Made by a program: the position numbers and the translations under genes. Positions 8,027 to 17,082 of a stretch of 44,282 nucleotides of DNA are shown here, one piece after another. Under the pieces are notes generated by a model. The model saw nothing but the letters and a program-made list of their open reading frames with translations. It searched no databases and was not told the origin of the DNA. Numbering within the stretch: position 1 is the first letter of the stretch; each line of letters starts with the position of its first letter. The stretch covers positions 1 through 44,282 of the IMG/VR virus record IMGVR_UViG_3300022707_002679; one strand, written 5' to 3'. The DNA comes from a virus.

Positions 8027-8234
8027 AATTTTCTCCTTGTGCATCTTGATCAAATTCAATTATCTCCAGAGGTTTTAATATTTTGATCCTAAAAGGAGAA
8101 CTCATCCTGATACAACCTCTTTCGACCAGCGACATTAATACACGATTTCCCTCACGTAACGGCAAATTAACAAATTGTAAAAAACCTTCTTTACTGTCAT
8201 TAAATAGAAGTTTTTTGTATAGGTTAAGGATCAT
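7989..8234 (-). CDS. Hypothetical protein (81 aa)
   Basis: The ATG at 8234 overlaps the preceding stop by 11 bp. The central part (GNRVLMSLVERGCIRMSSPFRIKILKP) looks like a winged-helix-type helix plus strands, so a small DNA-binding role is possible but unproven. The acidic tail (EFDQDAQGENCGNED) overlaps the start of the GcrA-like gene by 38 bp and contains that gene's ribosome binding site. Confidence 0.5.
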   Translation of the reverse strand: MILNLYKKLLFNDSKEGFLQFVNLPLREGNRVLMSLVERGCIRMSSPFRIKILKPLEIIEFDQDAQGENCGNEDKVKNVAS

Positions 8235-8664
8235 TGGTTTGTCGTTCGAGTCCTATGGCCTGGACTATGGCATGGAGTTCTGCGAGCTCTTCTGTTGGCA
8301 TTGTATCGGGCGATTGGAAGCGTTCTTTTGTTTTTGATATCCCAACGCAAAACCAACCATCTTGGTCTTGCCAAATTCCATTTATCAACCATCCTTCCGG
8401 TCTAATCGCCTTCAAAGCATCGCGGCTCCTTGAATACCGCCTTACATCATTGCCAACACCATATGGATTATCAAATCCACAATTATATTCAGTGCCCTCA
8501 TGAAATACCTCGGAATTTATATAACACCACACCCTAACATCTATCTCATCCAAAGCATCTGCATCTGCCGGATCAACTTGCTCAATCAAAAACAATATAA
8601 TCTCCACATCGGTCATATCCCGTTGTGGCTCAGTGCCTTCTTTAATTCTATATGGTTTACTCAT
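8224..8664 (-). CDS. Hypothetical protein (146 aa), first gene of leftward operon
   Basis: The start at 8664 (MSKPYRIKEG) follows a textbook AGGAGG site 5 nt upstream; the upstream 19 codons lack one. The protein is acidic at its N-terminus (VDPADADALDEIDVRVWCYI) and has a beta-rich core around WLINGIWQDQDGWFCVGISK, followed by an ELAELHAIVQAIGLE helix. This resembles phage proteins of unknown function that operate near small regulators. It heads the run of genes leading to terminase. Confidence 0.65.
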   Translation of the reverse strand: MSKPYRIKEGTEPQRDMTDVEIILFLIEQVDPADADALDEIDVRVWCYINSEVFHEGTEYNCGFDNPYGVGNDVRRYSRSRDALKAIRPEGWLINGIWQDQDGWFCVGISKTKERFQSPDTMPTEELAELHAIVQAIGLERQTNDP

Positions 8665-9599
8665 CGCATCCTCCTGCAAGGTTATAAAATGGAGCGGGAG
8701 GCCGTCAATGATACAGGTCATTTAACACTTACCAGACGCCACCGCGTCTACCTTACCCGCCGTTTAACTACCTCCAACAGAAGCAGTAGTACATGTGTTG
8801 TGCAATAATACGCAGATTCTTTTATGGGTCAAGAAAATTTTTGATGTTACGGATAGTCTACATCACGTATGTTTTCTTTTTCACGTCCTCACCCGACCAG
8901 TTAATCAGGCATGGCTGGATAGGAATAACCTTTCCATTCGGTAACCGCCTTATATGACCTCTGCGCCAGTGCGGGCGTGGTGAGGCGTGTGTGCCCGTTG
9001 CTGGGCCGTTTGTATTCCTTGTATCACATCATCATGAAACATTTTTACACCATCCTGTAATGGTTAACAGGTTCCTGTGGTAGGAATGCCAATCTACAAT
9101 TTTGAATTTTTGAAGTCAAGAAAATACGACTAAAAAAAAAGTGGGACACCACATTGCCCAAGACTCTCTGACATAGTGTATATATCGTATTCCCCTATAG
9201 CTATTATTACCCTATATATTGCTACTAGTTTATAGCTATATATGCTGTCCCAGTGTCCTTATTACTATATATAATATTATAAGGTATTAATATATATAGA
9301 TAATAGAGGAAATACAGTGGGACAGCAGTGGACACCACTTCTACATATATATGGAAACTCGCAACTATATTACAATACCATAATAAATTAATAATAGTTA
9401 ATTTCTGATTTGTATTTCCGTAACTTTCTGGGATTTTATCTGTTTGGGACGCCTTTTTTGCTCTGATTTAAACATTTTGCACCCCTTTTGTACTATTAAC
9501 TATCCTGTTTATAAGAAAAAAAACCACTTGAAATTAACTTTTTTAATCACTAATGTCGTTTTTGCAAATTGATTTTTTATCCACTTCAAGAAGAGATTT
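8665..9599. other. Long non-coding region, candidate replication origin / divergent control region
   Basis: About 935 bp without a credible gene separates the leftward packaging operon from the rightward replication operon. Composition changes from moderate GC (8700-9080) to extremely AT-rich (9120-9600), with TATAGCTATA palindromes and runs of TATATA near 9175-9300. TGGGACA words recur in both orientations. Directly upstream of the primase-helicase gene, this is the best origin candidate in the window, and it must also hold promoters for both operons. No single promoter is clear enough to name. Confidence 0.5.
9141..9338. repeat. Inverted and direct TGGGACA / GGACACCAC repeats
   Basis: GTGGGACACCAC at 9141-9152, GCTGTCCCAGTGTCC at 9244-9258 and GTGGGACAGC...GGACACCAC at 9317-9338 share TGGGACA and GGACAC cores. 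GCTGTCCCA (9244-9252) and TGGGACAGC (9318-9326) are perfect inverted repeats 65 bp apart, with AT-rich DNA between. This could be an initiator-binding or repressor-binding array 260-460 bp upstream of the primase-helicase gene. Confidence 0.5.
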
Positions 9600-11855
9600 A
9601 TGGAAGACATTGTCACCAAATTTATAGAAGAAATGCACGCCTCGGGATTGGGTCCAGCCAGAGAATCAGACATAAGGGCTGATGACAAAAGACACAATTA
9701 TCAACTTTCAAACAATAAAAAAAACAAGAAAACCGGACATTATAAATTAAAAATATCTAATGATTTTGGATACGGATTCTTCGGAGATTATAGAACAGAT
9801 GAATTTATATCATGGCATTCAAGTAGTGATAAAAAATATACAGAAGAAGAAAAGGCCGCTTTCGCGAGACGTAGCAAGGCAGAAAAATTAAAACGTGAAG
9901 TAGAACAAAAAGAAGCGCATAACGCGGCGGCTACGGAAGCAAAAGATTTTACCATGTTTCTTAGTGAATGCACGGATCATCCATATTTAAAAGCAAAAAA
10001 TGTTAAATCTTACGGCGTATTTTTATCAGGTACTGACTTGATTATTCCTATGTCTGATGTTTCTGGCATATGCAATTACCAAACCATTAAACCAAACGGA
10101 ACCAAGTTATTTTTAAAAGGTGCCAAGAAACAGGGCGCATGGTTTGAGATACCAGGCAAGGATACCATTGCTATTGTTGAGGGCTACGCAACGGGAGCGA
10201 CCGTACACGAGGCCACGGGATATACTGTTATAGTTTTATTCGATGCTGGAAATCTGTTATATACGGCCCCTTATATAAAAGAAAAATACCCTGATCGGGA
10301 TATCATTATATGTGCTGATAATGATTGGGATACAGTAATTAATAATAAACCGCATAATACAGGCATTATAAAAGGAACCAGGGCTGCCGTAGAGATAGAA
10401 TGTAAGATAGCGTGGCCTGAGTTTGATACATCATCAAAAAACGGTGGTAAAGCACCATCTGATTTTAATGATTATAGAGACATATATAATTTAAGTGATA
10501 TAAAGGATATAATTCAGGCTGCCGGATATCCGGAATCTGATAGGGCCGTCATGGACCGTGACTCTTCTGGAGATATCGATTTGCAATCCCATGACGCGCC
10601 CGACCCTGAAGACTGGCAAGATCAATTTATAAGAAACAAAAAAAGCGACTGTATAGAGCCTCGCTCGACTGTTAATATTTTGTTGGTAATGAAGCATGAT
10701 CCTGATCTTAATGGTGTGTTTAAATATGATTCTTTTGCCAAGCGTTTTATAATTTTTAAATGTCCGCCATGGGAGAAACCCAAGCATTTTAAAGTTCGTC
10801 CTGTAGATGATTCCGTTTATATAAGATTAGAAGCTTACATGGAAAGAACGTGGGGTATAAAGATATCAAAAGAAAAGTGTTCGGACGCTATTATTGCTAC
10901 TTCCCAAGAAAATAAAAATACATTTAATCCTGCATCGGATTACTTTAGTGCCCTTCAATGGGATGGTATAAACAGACTGGAAACATGGTTGGAAAAATAT
11001 GTTGCGCAGAGAAAGCAGCCAACAAATTATTTAAGTATGATAGGCACTAAATTTATGTGCGGGCTGGCCGCTAGGGCAATTAAGCCCGGGATAAAATTTG
11101 ATACCATGATCATCTTTGAGGGCATTCAATATGCTGGTAAATCTTATTTAGCAAGAATAATGGCTACTGTTGAGGGCGTTGAATACTTTCTTGATGATTT
11201 TAAGGATATAGAGAATAAAGATACTCTGATGAAAATGCAGGGCAAGCTGGTTGTGGAGTTTCCTGAAATATCGACTATGCGTAAGTCAGAGGTTAATGAT
11301 TTGAAGGCATTTATTTCACGCCAGGAAGATGAGTTCAGACCGCCATATGGCCGCAACACTATAACGGCACCGCGTCAATGCGTGTTTATAGGTACGGTTA
11401 ATCCGGAAGGGCCGTATTTACGTGATGTGACAGGCAATCGCCGTTACTGGCCTGTGCTATGCAGAGATCAAATTCCTATAAATGAATTAAAAGCTATAAT
11501 GCCCCAGCTCCACGCAGAAGCTGCGCATCTGGTTAAAAATGGCGAAAAATTATGGTTGAATACAACTGAATATAAAATAGCATGCAAAGAGCAAAACAAG
11601 CGGGTTATGGCTGATATATGGACCGATAAAATAGAGGAAATTATATCTATTCAAAATTCTATATCGTCAGATGATCTGCTGACTTCCCTTGGAATACCCA
11701 CCGATAAACACAATCAAATGGTTTATACCCGCATCCATCAAACAATGTCTATGCTTGGCTGGGAGTCAGGTAGAGTAGGTTCAGGAAATTCAAGAAAGCG
11801 CGGATTTAAAAGAATAAAAATAGAAGAAAACGATTATCAACAAATAGATTTTTAA
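9600..11855 (+). CDS. Primase-helicase with Toprim-like and VapE-type domains
   Basis: A replication protein (751 aa) that probably primes and unwinds phage DNA. The N-terminal part carries a Toprim-like fold, with VEGYATG around E194 and ADND at 239-242. The C-terminal half is a virulence-associated-E (VapE) superfamily 3-like ATPase: Walker A GIQYAGKS at 508-515, Walker B VVEFPEI near 552-557, then the signature DEFRPPYGR...TGNRRYWPV. Residues 85-110 are a charged helix. ATG follows AAGAAGAGA. It heads the rightward operon next to the candidate origin. Confidence 0.9.
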   Translation: MEDIVTKFIEEMHASGLGPARESDIRADDKRHNYQLSNNKKNKKTGHYKLKISNDFGYGFFGDYRTDEFISWHSSSDKKYTEEEKAAFARRSKAEKLKREVEQKEAHNAAATEAKDFTMFLSECTDHPYLKAKNVKSYGVFLSGTDLIIPMSDVSGICNYQTIKPNGTKLFLKGAKKQGAWFEIPGKDTIAIVEGYATGATVHEATGYTVIVLFDAGNLLYTAPYIKEKYPDRDIIICADNDWDTVINNKPHNTGIIKGTRAAVEIECKIAWPEFDTSSKNGGKAPSDFNDYRDIYNLSDIKDIIQAAGYPESDRAVMDRDSSGDIDLQSHDAPDPEDWQDQFIRNKKSDCIEPRSTVNILLVMKHDPDLNGVFKYDSFAKRFIIFKCPPWEKPKHFKVRPVDDSVYIRLEAYMERTWGIKISKEKCSDAIIATSQENKNTFNPASDYFSALQWDGINRLETWLEKYVAQRKQPTNYLSMIGTKFMCGLAARAIKPGIKFDTMIIFEGIQYAGKSYLARIMATVEGVEYFLDDFKDIENKDTLMKMQGKLVVEFPEISTMRKSEVNDLKAFISRQEDEFRPPYGRNTITAPRQCVFIGTVNPEGPYLRDVTGNRRYWPVLCRDQIPINELKAIMPQLHAEAAHLVKNGEKLWLNTTEYKIACKEQNKRVMADIWTDKIEEIISIQNSISSDDLLTSLGIPTDKHNQMVYTRIHQTMSMLGWESGRVGSGNSRKRGFKRIKIEENDYQQIDF

Positions 11856-11923
11856 TGTGCTTGACTTCCATGTTACACCGTGCAACAATGCGTCCACAAA
11901 TGAGCTATACAGGAGAACAGTAC

Positions 11924-12805
11924 ATGTCTAAATTAAGGGCCATTGATCCCAAAACAACGGAACCGCAGAAACCTAAAATTTTAATATACGGAAAGGCTGG
12001 TGTTGGCAAAACATACAACTCGCTGGATTTCCCTGCCTGTTATTATATTGATACAGAAGGCGGGGCCAACCTCAATCATTATACTGATAAATTGAAAAAA
12101 TCAGGCGGTGTTTATCTTGGTCCAGAGCAGGGCGCGTTAGATTTTGATACAGTTATTGGCCAAGTTAAAGCACTAGCCACTGAAAAACATCCATATAAAA
12201 CACTTGTTATTGATTCTATATCCAAGGTTTACAATCTTTGTATATCCACGGAGGCCAAACGGCTGGGTGATAAAGATGGTTTTGGGGCGTCTAAAAAACC
12301 AGCTATTGCGCATATGCGCCAGCTCATCAACTGGTTATCCCGCATTGATATGAATGTGATTTTGGTTTCACATGAAAAGATAGAGTGGGCCAAAGGCGAA
12401 CAAGTCGGAACCACATTTGATTGTTGGGATCGACTGGATTATGAACTTGATCTGGTTCTTAATATTGTGAAAGTCGGCCCCAAGAGAAACGCTATAATCA
12501 AGAAATCTCGTCTCAAAGAGTTCGTTGACTCTGAGATATTCCCTTGGAAATACAAAGATTTTTCAGAGCTTTATGGTGTGAAAATCATAGAGAAGGAATC
12601 AAAGGCTATTGTTTTGGCTACTGATAAGCAGCTCGCAAAAATTGAAAAGCTTTTTTCAACGGTCAAGATGCCTGATGGTCAGGAAGACAAATGGCTAAAA
12701 GCTGCCAATGTCGCTGGCTGGGAAGAAATGTCAACAGAGCGCATTGATAAAGCCATTAAACATATCACTAAAACTTATTTAACCACTGAAGAAGAAGGAG
12801 AATAA
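11924..12805 (+). CDS. Phage AAA/RecA-like ATPase (AAA_24 type)
   Basis: An ATP-binding protein often found beside single-strand binding proteins in phage recombination modules. Walker A GKAGVGKT is at residues 23-30, followed by YYIDTEGGAN and a Walker B LVIDSIS; VILVSHEK is a sensor-like strand. The open frame begins at 11855, but an AGGAG 9 nt before the ATG at 11924 fixes the likely start (293 aa). Role inferred: loading or regulating recombination or replication proteins. Confidence 0.85.
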   Translation: MSKLRAIDPKTTEPQKPKILIYGKAGVGKTYNSLDFPACYYIDTEGGANLNHYTDKLKKSGGVYLGPEQGALDFDTVIGQVKALATEKHPYKTLVIDSISKVYNLCISTEAKRLGDKDGFGASKKPAIAHMRQLINWLSRIDMNVILVSHEKIEWAKGEQVGTTFDCWDRLDYELDLVLNIVKVGPKRNAIIKKSRLKEFVDSEIFPWKYKDFSELYGVKIIEKESKAIVLATDKQLAKIEKLFSTVKMPDGQEDKWLKAANVAGWEEMSTERIDKAIKHITKTYLTTEEEGE

Positions 12806-12808
12806 ACT

Positions 12809-13270
12809 ATGAGATTTCAACCAACGACAGAAGAAGAAATCAACGAGGACAGAATACTGCCAGAAGGGGAGTATTCTTTTGAGATTTCGCAAGGCGATGA
12901 TAAAGAAAGCAAAGCCGGTAATGAAATGATTGAGTTGCTGGTGCGAGTGTTTCGTGAAGACGGCACATTTATATTAGTAAGCGATTATTTATTAGAATCT
13001 ATGGCTTTTAAATTACTTCATGCGTCTGAGACCTGTGGGCTTTCTGATAAATATGAGAATGGCGAGCTATGTGGTGCAGATTTCGTTGGTAAGACAGGGA
13101 CTGTCAAAATAGGAACACAGGAAGCCAAAGGCGATTGGCCGGCCAAGAGTGTTATCAAAGATTATGTTGTTGATAAAGATGATGATGCACCCGCGAAAAA
13201 GAAAAAGGCTGCTAAAAAAACCAAGGCTGCGGAAGAATTGGATGAGTTAGAAGATGAGATTCCATTTTAG
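12809..13270 (+). CDS. SSB-like protein (DUF669 type) with acidic tail
   Basis: This 153-aa protein begins with a beta-rich domain (LPEGEYSFEISQGDDKES..GNEMIELLVRVF) like phage DUF669 proteins, which act as single-strand DNA binding proteins. A lysine-rich linker is followed by an acidic end finishing DEIPF, as in the C-terminal interaction tail of bacterial SSB (DDDIPF). It follows the AAA_24 ATPase by 3 bp, the usual pairing. GAAGGAG ribosome site precedes the ATG. Confidence 0.8.
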   Translation: MRFQPTTEEEINEDRILPEGEYSFEISQGDDKESKAGNEMIELLVRVFREDGTFILVSDYLLESMAFKLLHASETCGLSDKYENGELCGADFVGKTGTVKIGTQEAKGDWPAKSVIKDYVVDKDDDAPAKKKKAAKKTKAAEELDELEDEIPF

Positions 13271-13285
13271 GAATAATATTTTTTA

Positions 13286-13394
13286 TGAGGCTGCGGTGTG
13301 GATAGGACACACAGGTTTCTTTGACCACGGTATATGGCTTTGATAGTCCGTGTAGATAACCCAAGCCAGCACGTATCAAGCCGTGCCAGCCTCA
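13286..13394 (+). ncRNA. Candidate multi-branched structured RNA / leader
   Basis: The 146-bp gap before the GHKL-like gene folds on paper as a closed multi-branch. P1 pairs TGAGGCTG (13286-13293) with CAGCCTCA (13387-13394). Inside lie GTGTG/CACAC (13296-13312), CACGG/CCGTG (13326-13352) and GCACG/CGTGC (13369-13386), the last abutting P1 directly. It ends 9 bp before the CGGAGG ribosome site, so it could control translation of the next gene. No tRNA T-loop or known riboswitch core was recognised. Structure is inferred by eye. Confidence 0.4.
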
Positions 13395-13416
13395 CCCAAA
13401 CATACGGAGGAACAAA

Positions 13417-14616
13417 ATGAGTTATATAATTTTCAAAAACAAAGGTGTGATAGATAAAAGGGCCATTACAGTAATGGGCGTGTCTTCAAAAGACAATCCT
13501 AATGCTATTGGATTTTTCGGTACTGGCTTGAAATACAGCATTGCAACACTACTCAGAAATAATATTGATATTACAATATATGCTGGTATAGAGAAATTGA
13601 GTTTAACTTCTGCGCGGGAAAAGATACGGAACGATGAGTTTGATATTGTTCGTATGAATGACCAAGAGCTTGGCTTTACTACTGATCTAGGAAAAACGTG
13701 GGAAATGTGGCAAGCTTTTCGTGAAATATATAGTAATTGTCTTGACGAGTGTGGGGAGATATTTGAATCGTCTTCTCTTGTAGATCCAGAAGAGGGCTAT
13801 ACGACTATAATAGTAAGAGGGGGGTTATTTGCCGAGCAATTTAGAAACAAGGGTGCAATTTTTATAGAGGATACAGAAGCCCCTTTTACCAAGTCAGCCA
13901 GGGCAGAGGTTTATACAGGCTGTCCCCATAGTTCTGTCTACTACAGGAAGGTAAAAATCAAAGAAAGGGTTGCCCCTCTTTTCAAGTATAACATTCTGGA
14001 CAAAATTGACCTCACAGAAGACCGCACAGCAAAATATGATTTTCAATTATTAGATGCAATTAGGGATACGATTATATTATCAGACAATAAGAATTTTATA
14101 GAAAAGTGTGTGACTGCAAAAGACGATTATCTTGAAACCAATATAAATTATATGGGTACTTATTCGATACCCTCTGAAACATTTTTAGATGTTGTCGCTA
14201 AGGTGCGCGAACAACGCCGCTTTGATTTAATGGATTCTGCATGGAAGTTATATCAAAAACACACACAAAAGGTTGATAATATTGAGCCAATTATACTTAC
14301 TGATTTTGAGAATAAGCAGCTATTCAAGGCGTGTGAGCTTGCAGAAAAAATAGGGTTTCCTGTCAAGGAGTATCCAATAAATACGTATGAAACATTAGGA
14401 AATAATGTGTTGGCTTTAGCAGAGTTTGAACCAACCAAAAAGATACTTTTGTCTAAAGAATTATTCACTAAAGGGGTTAAAAGCCTCATGAGAGGCCTGA
14501 TTGAAGAATATATACACCTCAGATATGGCTATGATGACTATAGTCTGGAAATGCAAAATTATCTTTTTGATAAAATGACGCATTTTGGCTTAGCTTACGT
14601 TGGAGAGGCGGCTTAA
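13417..14616 (+). CDS. GHKL-ATPase-like phage protein (399 aa)
   Basis: The N-terminal region carries motifs like those of GHKL ATPases: IGFFGTGLKYSIATLLRN near residues 31-48, resembling the lid G-box, and AFREIYSNCLDE near 104-115, resembling the N-box. Their order is the reverse of the usual GHKL order, so a circularly permuted or only superficially similar fold is possible. The C-terminus has LIEEYIHLRYGY, an E-E-x-x-H element resembling a degenerate metalloprotease helix. Similar proteins occur in other phages without known function. Preceded by CGGAGG and by the predicted structured RNA. Confidence 0.6.
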   Translation: MSYIIFKNKGVIDKRAITVMGVSSKDNPNAIGFFGTGLKYSIATLLRNNIDITIYAGIEKLSLTSAREKIRNDEFDIVRMNDQELGFTTDLGKTWEMWQAFREIYSNCLDECGEIFESSSLVDPEEGYTTIIVRGGLFAEQFRNKGAIFIEDTEAPFTKSARAEVYTGCPHSSVYYRKVKIKERVAPLFKYNILDKIDLTEDRTAKYDFQLLDAIRDTIILSDNKNFIEKCVTAKDDYLETNINYMGTYSIPSETFLDVVAKVREQRRFDLMDSAWKLYQKHTQKVDNIEPIILTDFENKQLFKACELAEKIGFPVKEYPINTYETLGNNVLALAEFEPTKKILLSKELFTKGVKSLMRGLIEEYIHLRYGYDDYSLEMQNYLFDKMTHFGLAYVGEAA

Positions 14617-14649
14617 AAAAGAAAAAACGATCATTATATAGAGGATAAA

Positions 14650-15732
14650 ATGCAACTATCAAACCAACAAGCCGAAGCCGCAAGCGAAATACTTAGGTGG
14701 CGTCAACGGCCAAATAACAAAACTTTTGTACTCGCTGGCTATGCCGGTACCGGAAAAACCACATTAGCCAAATACTTAGCAAACCAACTCGGTGCAGATG
14801 ATGTAATATTTTGTGCCTATACGGGCAAAGCGGCGAATGTTTTAAAACAAAAGGGCTGCAGTAATGCCGGCACAGTTCATAGTTATCTATATATATATGT
14901 GGATGATGATGACGAAGGGCCGCGTTTTATGTTGGACCCTAACAGCGCAATGGCTACAGCAAGCTTGGTTATCCTAGACGAATACAGCATGTTACCTCAA
15001 TACATGATTAATGATCTTGAATCTGTAGCAAAAAAGATATTATATCTGGGCGATCCGTTTCAATTGCCACCGGTTAAAGGTGAGCAAAAAGTTGATCCAG
15101 ATTTCTTTTTAACCGATGTTCACAGACAGGCTCTTGATAGCCCTATATTACGGGCTGCCACAAAGATACGACAAAACGAAACTTTGAGCTTTTCCACTGA
15201 AGGCGATTTTATCTATCAACCTTTATCAAAAATGGGTGATGACGTTATATTTTCTGTTGATCAATGTATTGTTGGTAGAAACAAAACCAGAAGACAATGG
15301 AACAATACTTTTCTTGAGCACTATGGTTTCAGTAATTCTTGTGATGACGTACCCAGGAATGGTGAAAAAATCATCTGTTTGAAAAATGACAAAAAATTGG
15401 GGTTATTTAACGGCATGATAGGCACGGCACATAATTGTGGATATGCTAATGATAATTTTTATCTGTCTTTTGATTGTGATGGACAGATATATAGCAATCT
15501 GAAAACAGCACCATATTCTTTCCTTGGTCAAGATATACCGAGTCAAGTACGTAACCGTTATAATCACTTTGATTATGCTTATGCTATAACCTGCCATAAG
15601 TCACAGGGATCGGAATTTGAATCCGTATTTATTTATAACGAGGCCTGGGGCACACCAGAGGAAAAAAGACGCTGGACGTATACAGCTTTGACCAGGGCAA
15701 GTAAAAGAGCATATCTTGCGGATAGAGATTGA
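14650..15732 (+). CDS. SF1 DNA helicase, RecD/Dda-like
   Basis: An ATP-dependent 5'-3' type helicase. Motif I is GYAGTGKTT at residues 30-38, motif II LVILDEYSM, motif III YLGDPFQLPPV. Motif V/VI residues are in ITCHKSQGSEFESVFIY and YTALTRAS near the C-terminus. At 360 aa it is compact, like T4 Dda rather than full RecD. It probably helps replication start or fork restart beside the VapE-type protein. Start follows AGAGGATAAA. Confidence 0.88.
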   Translation: MQLSNQQAEAASEILRWRQRPNNKTFVLAGYAGTGKTTLAKYLANQLGADDVIFCAYTGKAANVLKQKGCSNAGTVHSYLYIYVDDDDEGPRFMLDPNSAMATASLVILDEYSMLPQYMINDLESVAKKILYLGDPFQLPPVKGEQKVDPDFFLTDVHRQALDSPILRAATKIRQNETLSFSTEGDFIYQPLSKMGDDVIFSVDQCIVGRNKTRRQWNNTFLEHYGFSNSCDDVPRNGEKIICLKNDKKLGLFNGMIGTAHNCGYANDNFYLSFDCDGQIYSNLKTAPYSFLGQDIPSQVRNRYNHFDYAYAITCHKSQGSEFESVFIYNEAWGTPEEKRRWTYTALTRASKRAYLADRD

Positions 15733-15733
15733 A

Positions 15734-15934
15734 ATGGATAAAAAAGAATTTTCCCAAATTGTAAAAAAAGAAAGATTAAAATCCGGGTTTACAAAAACCG
15801 GATTTGCAAAGTTAATTAATTGCTCAAGAGTGACGTTGTGGAGATGGGAAAACGGTATAACCATGCCCAGAAAAGATGCTCTACCATACTGGTTAAAATT
15901 AATATCATCTGTGGCAAATGCTTATAACTTATAA
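15734..15934 (+). CDS. Small helix-turn-helix protein (66 aa)
   Basis: The ATG at 15734 lies 1 bp after the helicase stop, so expression is probably coupled. The segment TKTGFAKLINCSRVTLWRWENG is a Cro/C1-type helix-turn-helix, with the recognition helix around SRVTLWRW. There is no C-terminal domain, so it would act as a dimer or as a simple Cro-like regulator. The target is unknown; being inside the replication operon suggests a feedback role. Confidence 0.75.
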   Translation: MDKKEFSQIVKKERLKSGFTKTGFAKLINCSRVTLWRWENGITMPRKDALPYWLKLISSVANAYNL

Positions 15935-15944
15935 AAAAGGAACA

Positions 15945-16097
15945 ATGTTATTTGTTGGAGGCTTGCATAATATAGATGAGGCCAAAGAATATATAAACAA
16001 ACACGGCTTAACTAAGGACGATGTCGTATTGCTCAAATCAAGTAATGAGGTTTTGGTTAAAGTGATATCTGAAAATGTAGAACTAAAAGGGAATTAA
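15945..16097 (+). CDS. Hypothetical small protein (50 aa)
   Basis: AAAAAAGGAACA precedes an ATG at 15945, and the frame stops 1 bp before the exonuclease gene. The product (MLFVGGLHNIDEAKEYINKH...) looks like a compact alpha/beta protein: strand, helix with DEAKEYI, then paired strands VVLLKSSNEVLVKVI. Good start, exact packing and sensible composition make it a probable gene of unknown function. Confidence 0.6.
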   Translation: MLFVGGLHNIDEAKEYINKHGLTKDDVVLLKSSNEVLVKVISENVELKGN

Positions 16098-16098
16098 A

Positions 16099-16797
16099 AT
16101 GAGAGAAAATACAATATATCTGGATATCGAAACCATACCATCACAAGAACAATGGGTGCGTGCTGATATAGAAAGCACTATTGAACCACCTAAAACTTTG
16201 AAAAAAACTTCAAGCATTGAGGAGTGGCATAAAACAAAAAAGGAAGGTGCTGTACAGGAAAAGTTTCATAAGTGTGGTTTTGAAGGTGCTACCAATCATA
16301 TCATAACAATAGGATGGGCATTTAATAATGATCCTGTGTTGGCACTTCAAATAACAGACACCGCAAAAGAGCGCGACAATTTACTGGAATTCTATGCTGC
16401 GATAGCTGATATTACATATCCGACATTTGTAGGCCATAACATTACATCCTTTGATTTACGGGTTATACGGCAACGTTCAATTATTTTAGGTGTAGAACCA
16501 CCAACTAACATGTATGCGGCCTTCGCTGCAAAACCATGGGATAAGGCAGCGGTCTTTGATACCATGACACAATGGAGTCCTGACAGACAAAACATGATTA
16601 GCCAGGATAAACTGGCCAAGGCACTTGGTTTTGAAGGCAAAAAGGGTATGACAGGCGCGGACGTTTATCCGGCTTGGCAGGCAGGTGAGTTTGAGCGTAT
16701 CGCTGAATATTGTCAGGATGATGTGGAAACTGTGAGAAAAATCCATAAGGCCATGACGTTTAGTGGTGATGTGGTAAAGAAAATGGATGCGGCATGA
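16099..16797 (+). CDS. PolB-like 3'-5' exonuclease (DnaQ/RNase H-like)
   Basis: A predicted proofreading-type exonuclease (232 aa). Exo I is YLDIETIPS near the N-terminus with catalytic D and E. Exo II is FVGHNITSFDLRVI, and Exo III is AEYCQDDVETVRKIH near the C-terminus. This pattern matches the predicted 3'-5' exonucleases related to the PolB exonuclease domain, which phages use in recombination or replication. Start ATG is 1 bp after the previous stop, with AAAGGG upstream. Confidence 0.85.
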   Translation: MRENTIYLDIETIPSQEQWVRADIESTIEPPKTLKKTSSIEEWHKTKKEGAVQEKFHKCGFEGATNHIITIGWAFNNDPVLALQITDTAKERDNLLEFYAAIADITYPTFVGHNITSFDLRVIRQRSIILGVEPPTNMYAAFAAKPWDKAAVFDTMTQWSPDRQNMISQDKLAKALGFEGKKGMTGADVYPAWQAGEFERIAEYCQDDVETVRKIHKAMTFSGDVVKKMDAA

Positions 16798-17066
16798 AAT
16801 ATGAATTCAAAGTCAATTTAATCCATAATTACTATAGTGAAGAAGAATTGACAGTAACTGTGGAAGGCATAGCAGACGAAAAGGAAGCTGAAAGTGAAGC
16901 CCATCGTCTTGCGCAAGGCAGCCCAAGCCGCTGGGATGTAGAACACACCGACACCGAGATAGATCACATTGAATTATTAATAAGTGCGGAACCAGAAGAG
17001 GGTGAAGAGCCGCCTGTTATACGTTGTGATAGAACTATGAATATGGATTTTAATTTATCAATATAA
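16794..17066 (+). CDS. Hypothetical acidic protein (90 aa)
   Basis: The ATG overlaps the exonuclease stop by 4 bp (ATGA). The sequence shows strand KYEFKVNLIHNYYSEEELTVTVEG, a helix KEAESEAHRLA, and an acidic region followed by hydrophobic strands. No domain is recognised. It probably shares the replication operon's regulation. Confidence 0.6.
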   Translation: MKYEFKVNLIHNYYSEEELTVTVEGIADEKEAESEAHRLAQGSPSRWDVEHTDTEIDHIELLISAEPEEGEEPPVIRCDRTMNMDFNLSI

Positions 17067-17082
17067 AATACAGGAGAAAATA

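Noticed and set aside
8500-8808. Rightward 102-aa ORF over the first leftward gene
   Set aside because: It overlaps a gene with a strong AGGAGG start on the opposite strand, and has no ribosome site or recognisable motif.
13286-13394. tRNA gene
   Set aside because: The hairpins do not give the D, anticodon and T arms, and no GTTCRANNC T-loop is present.
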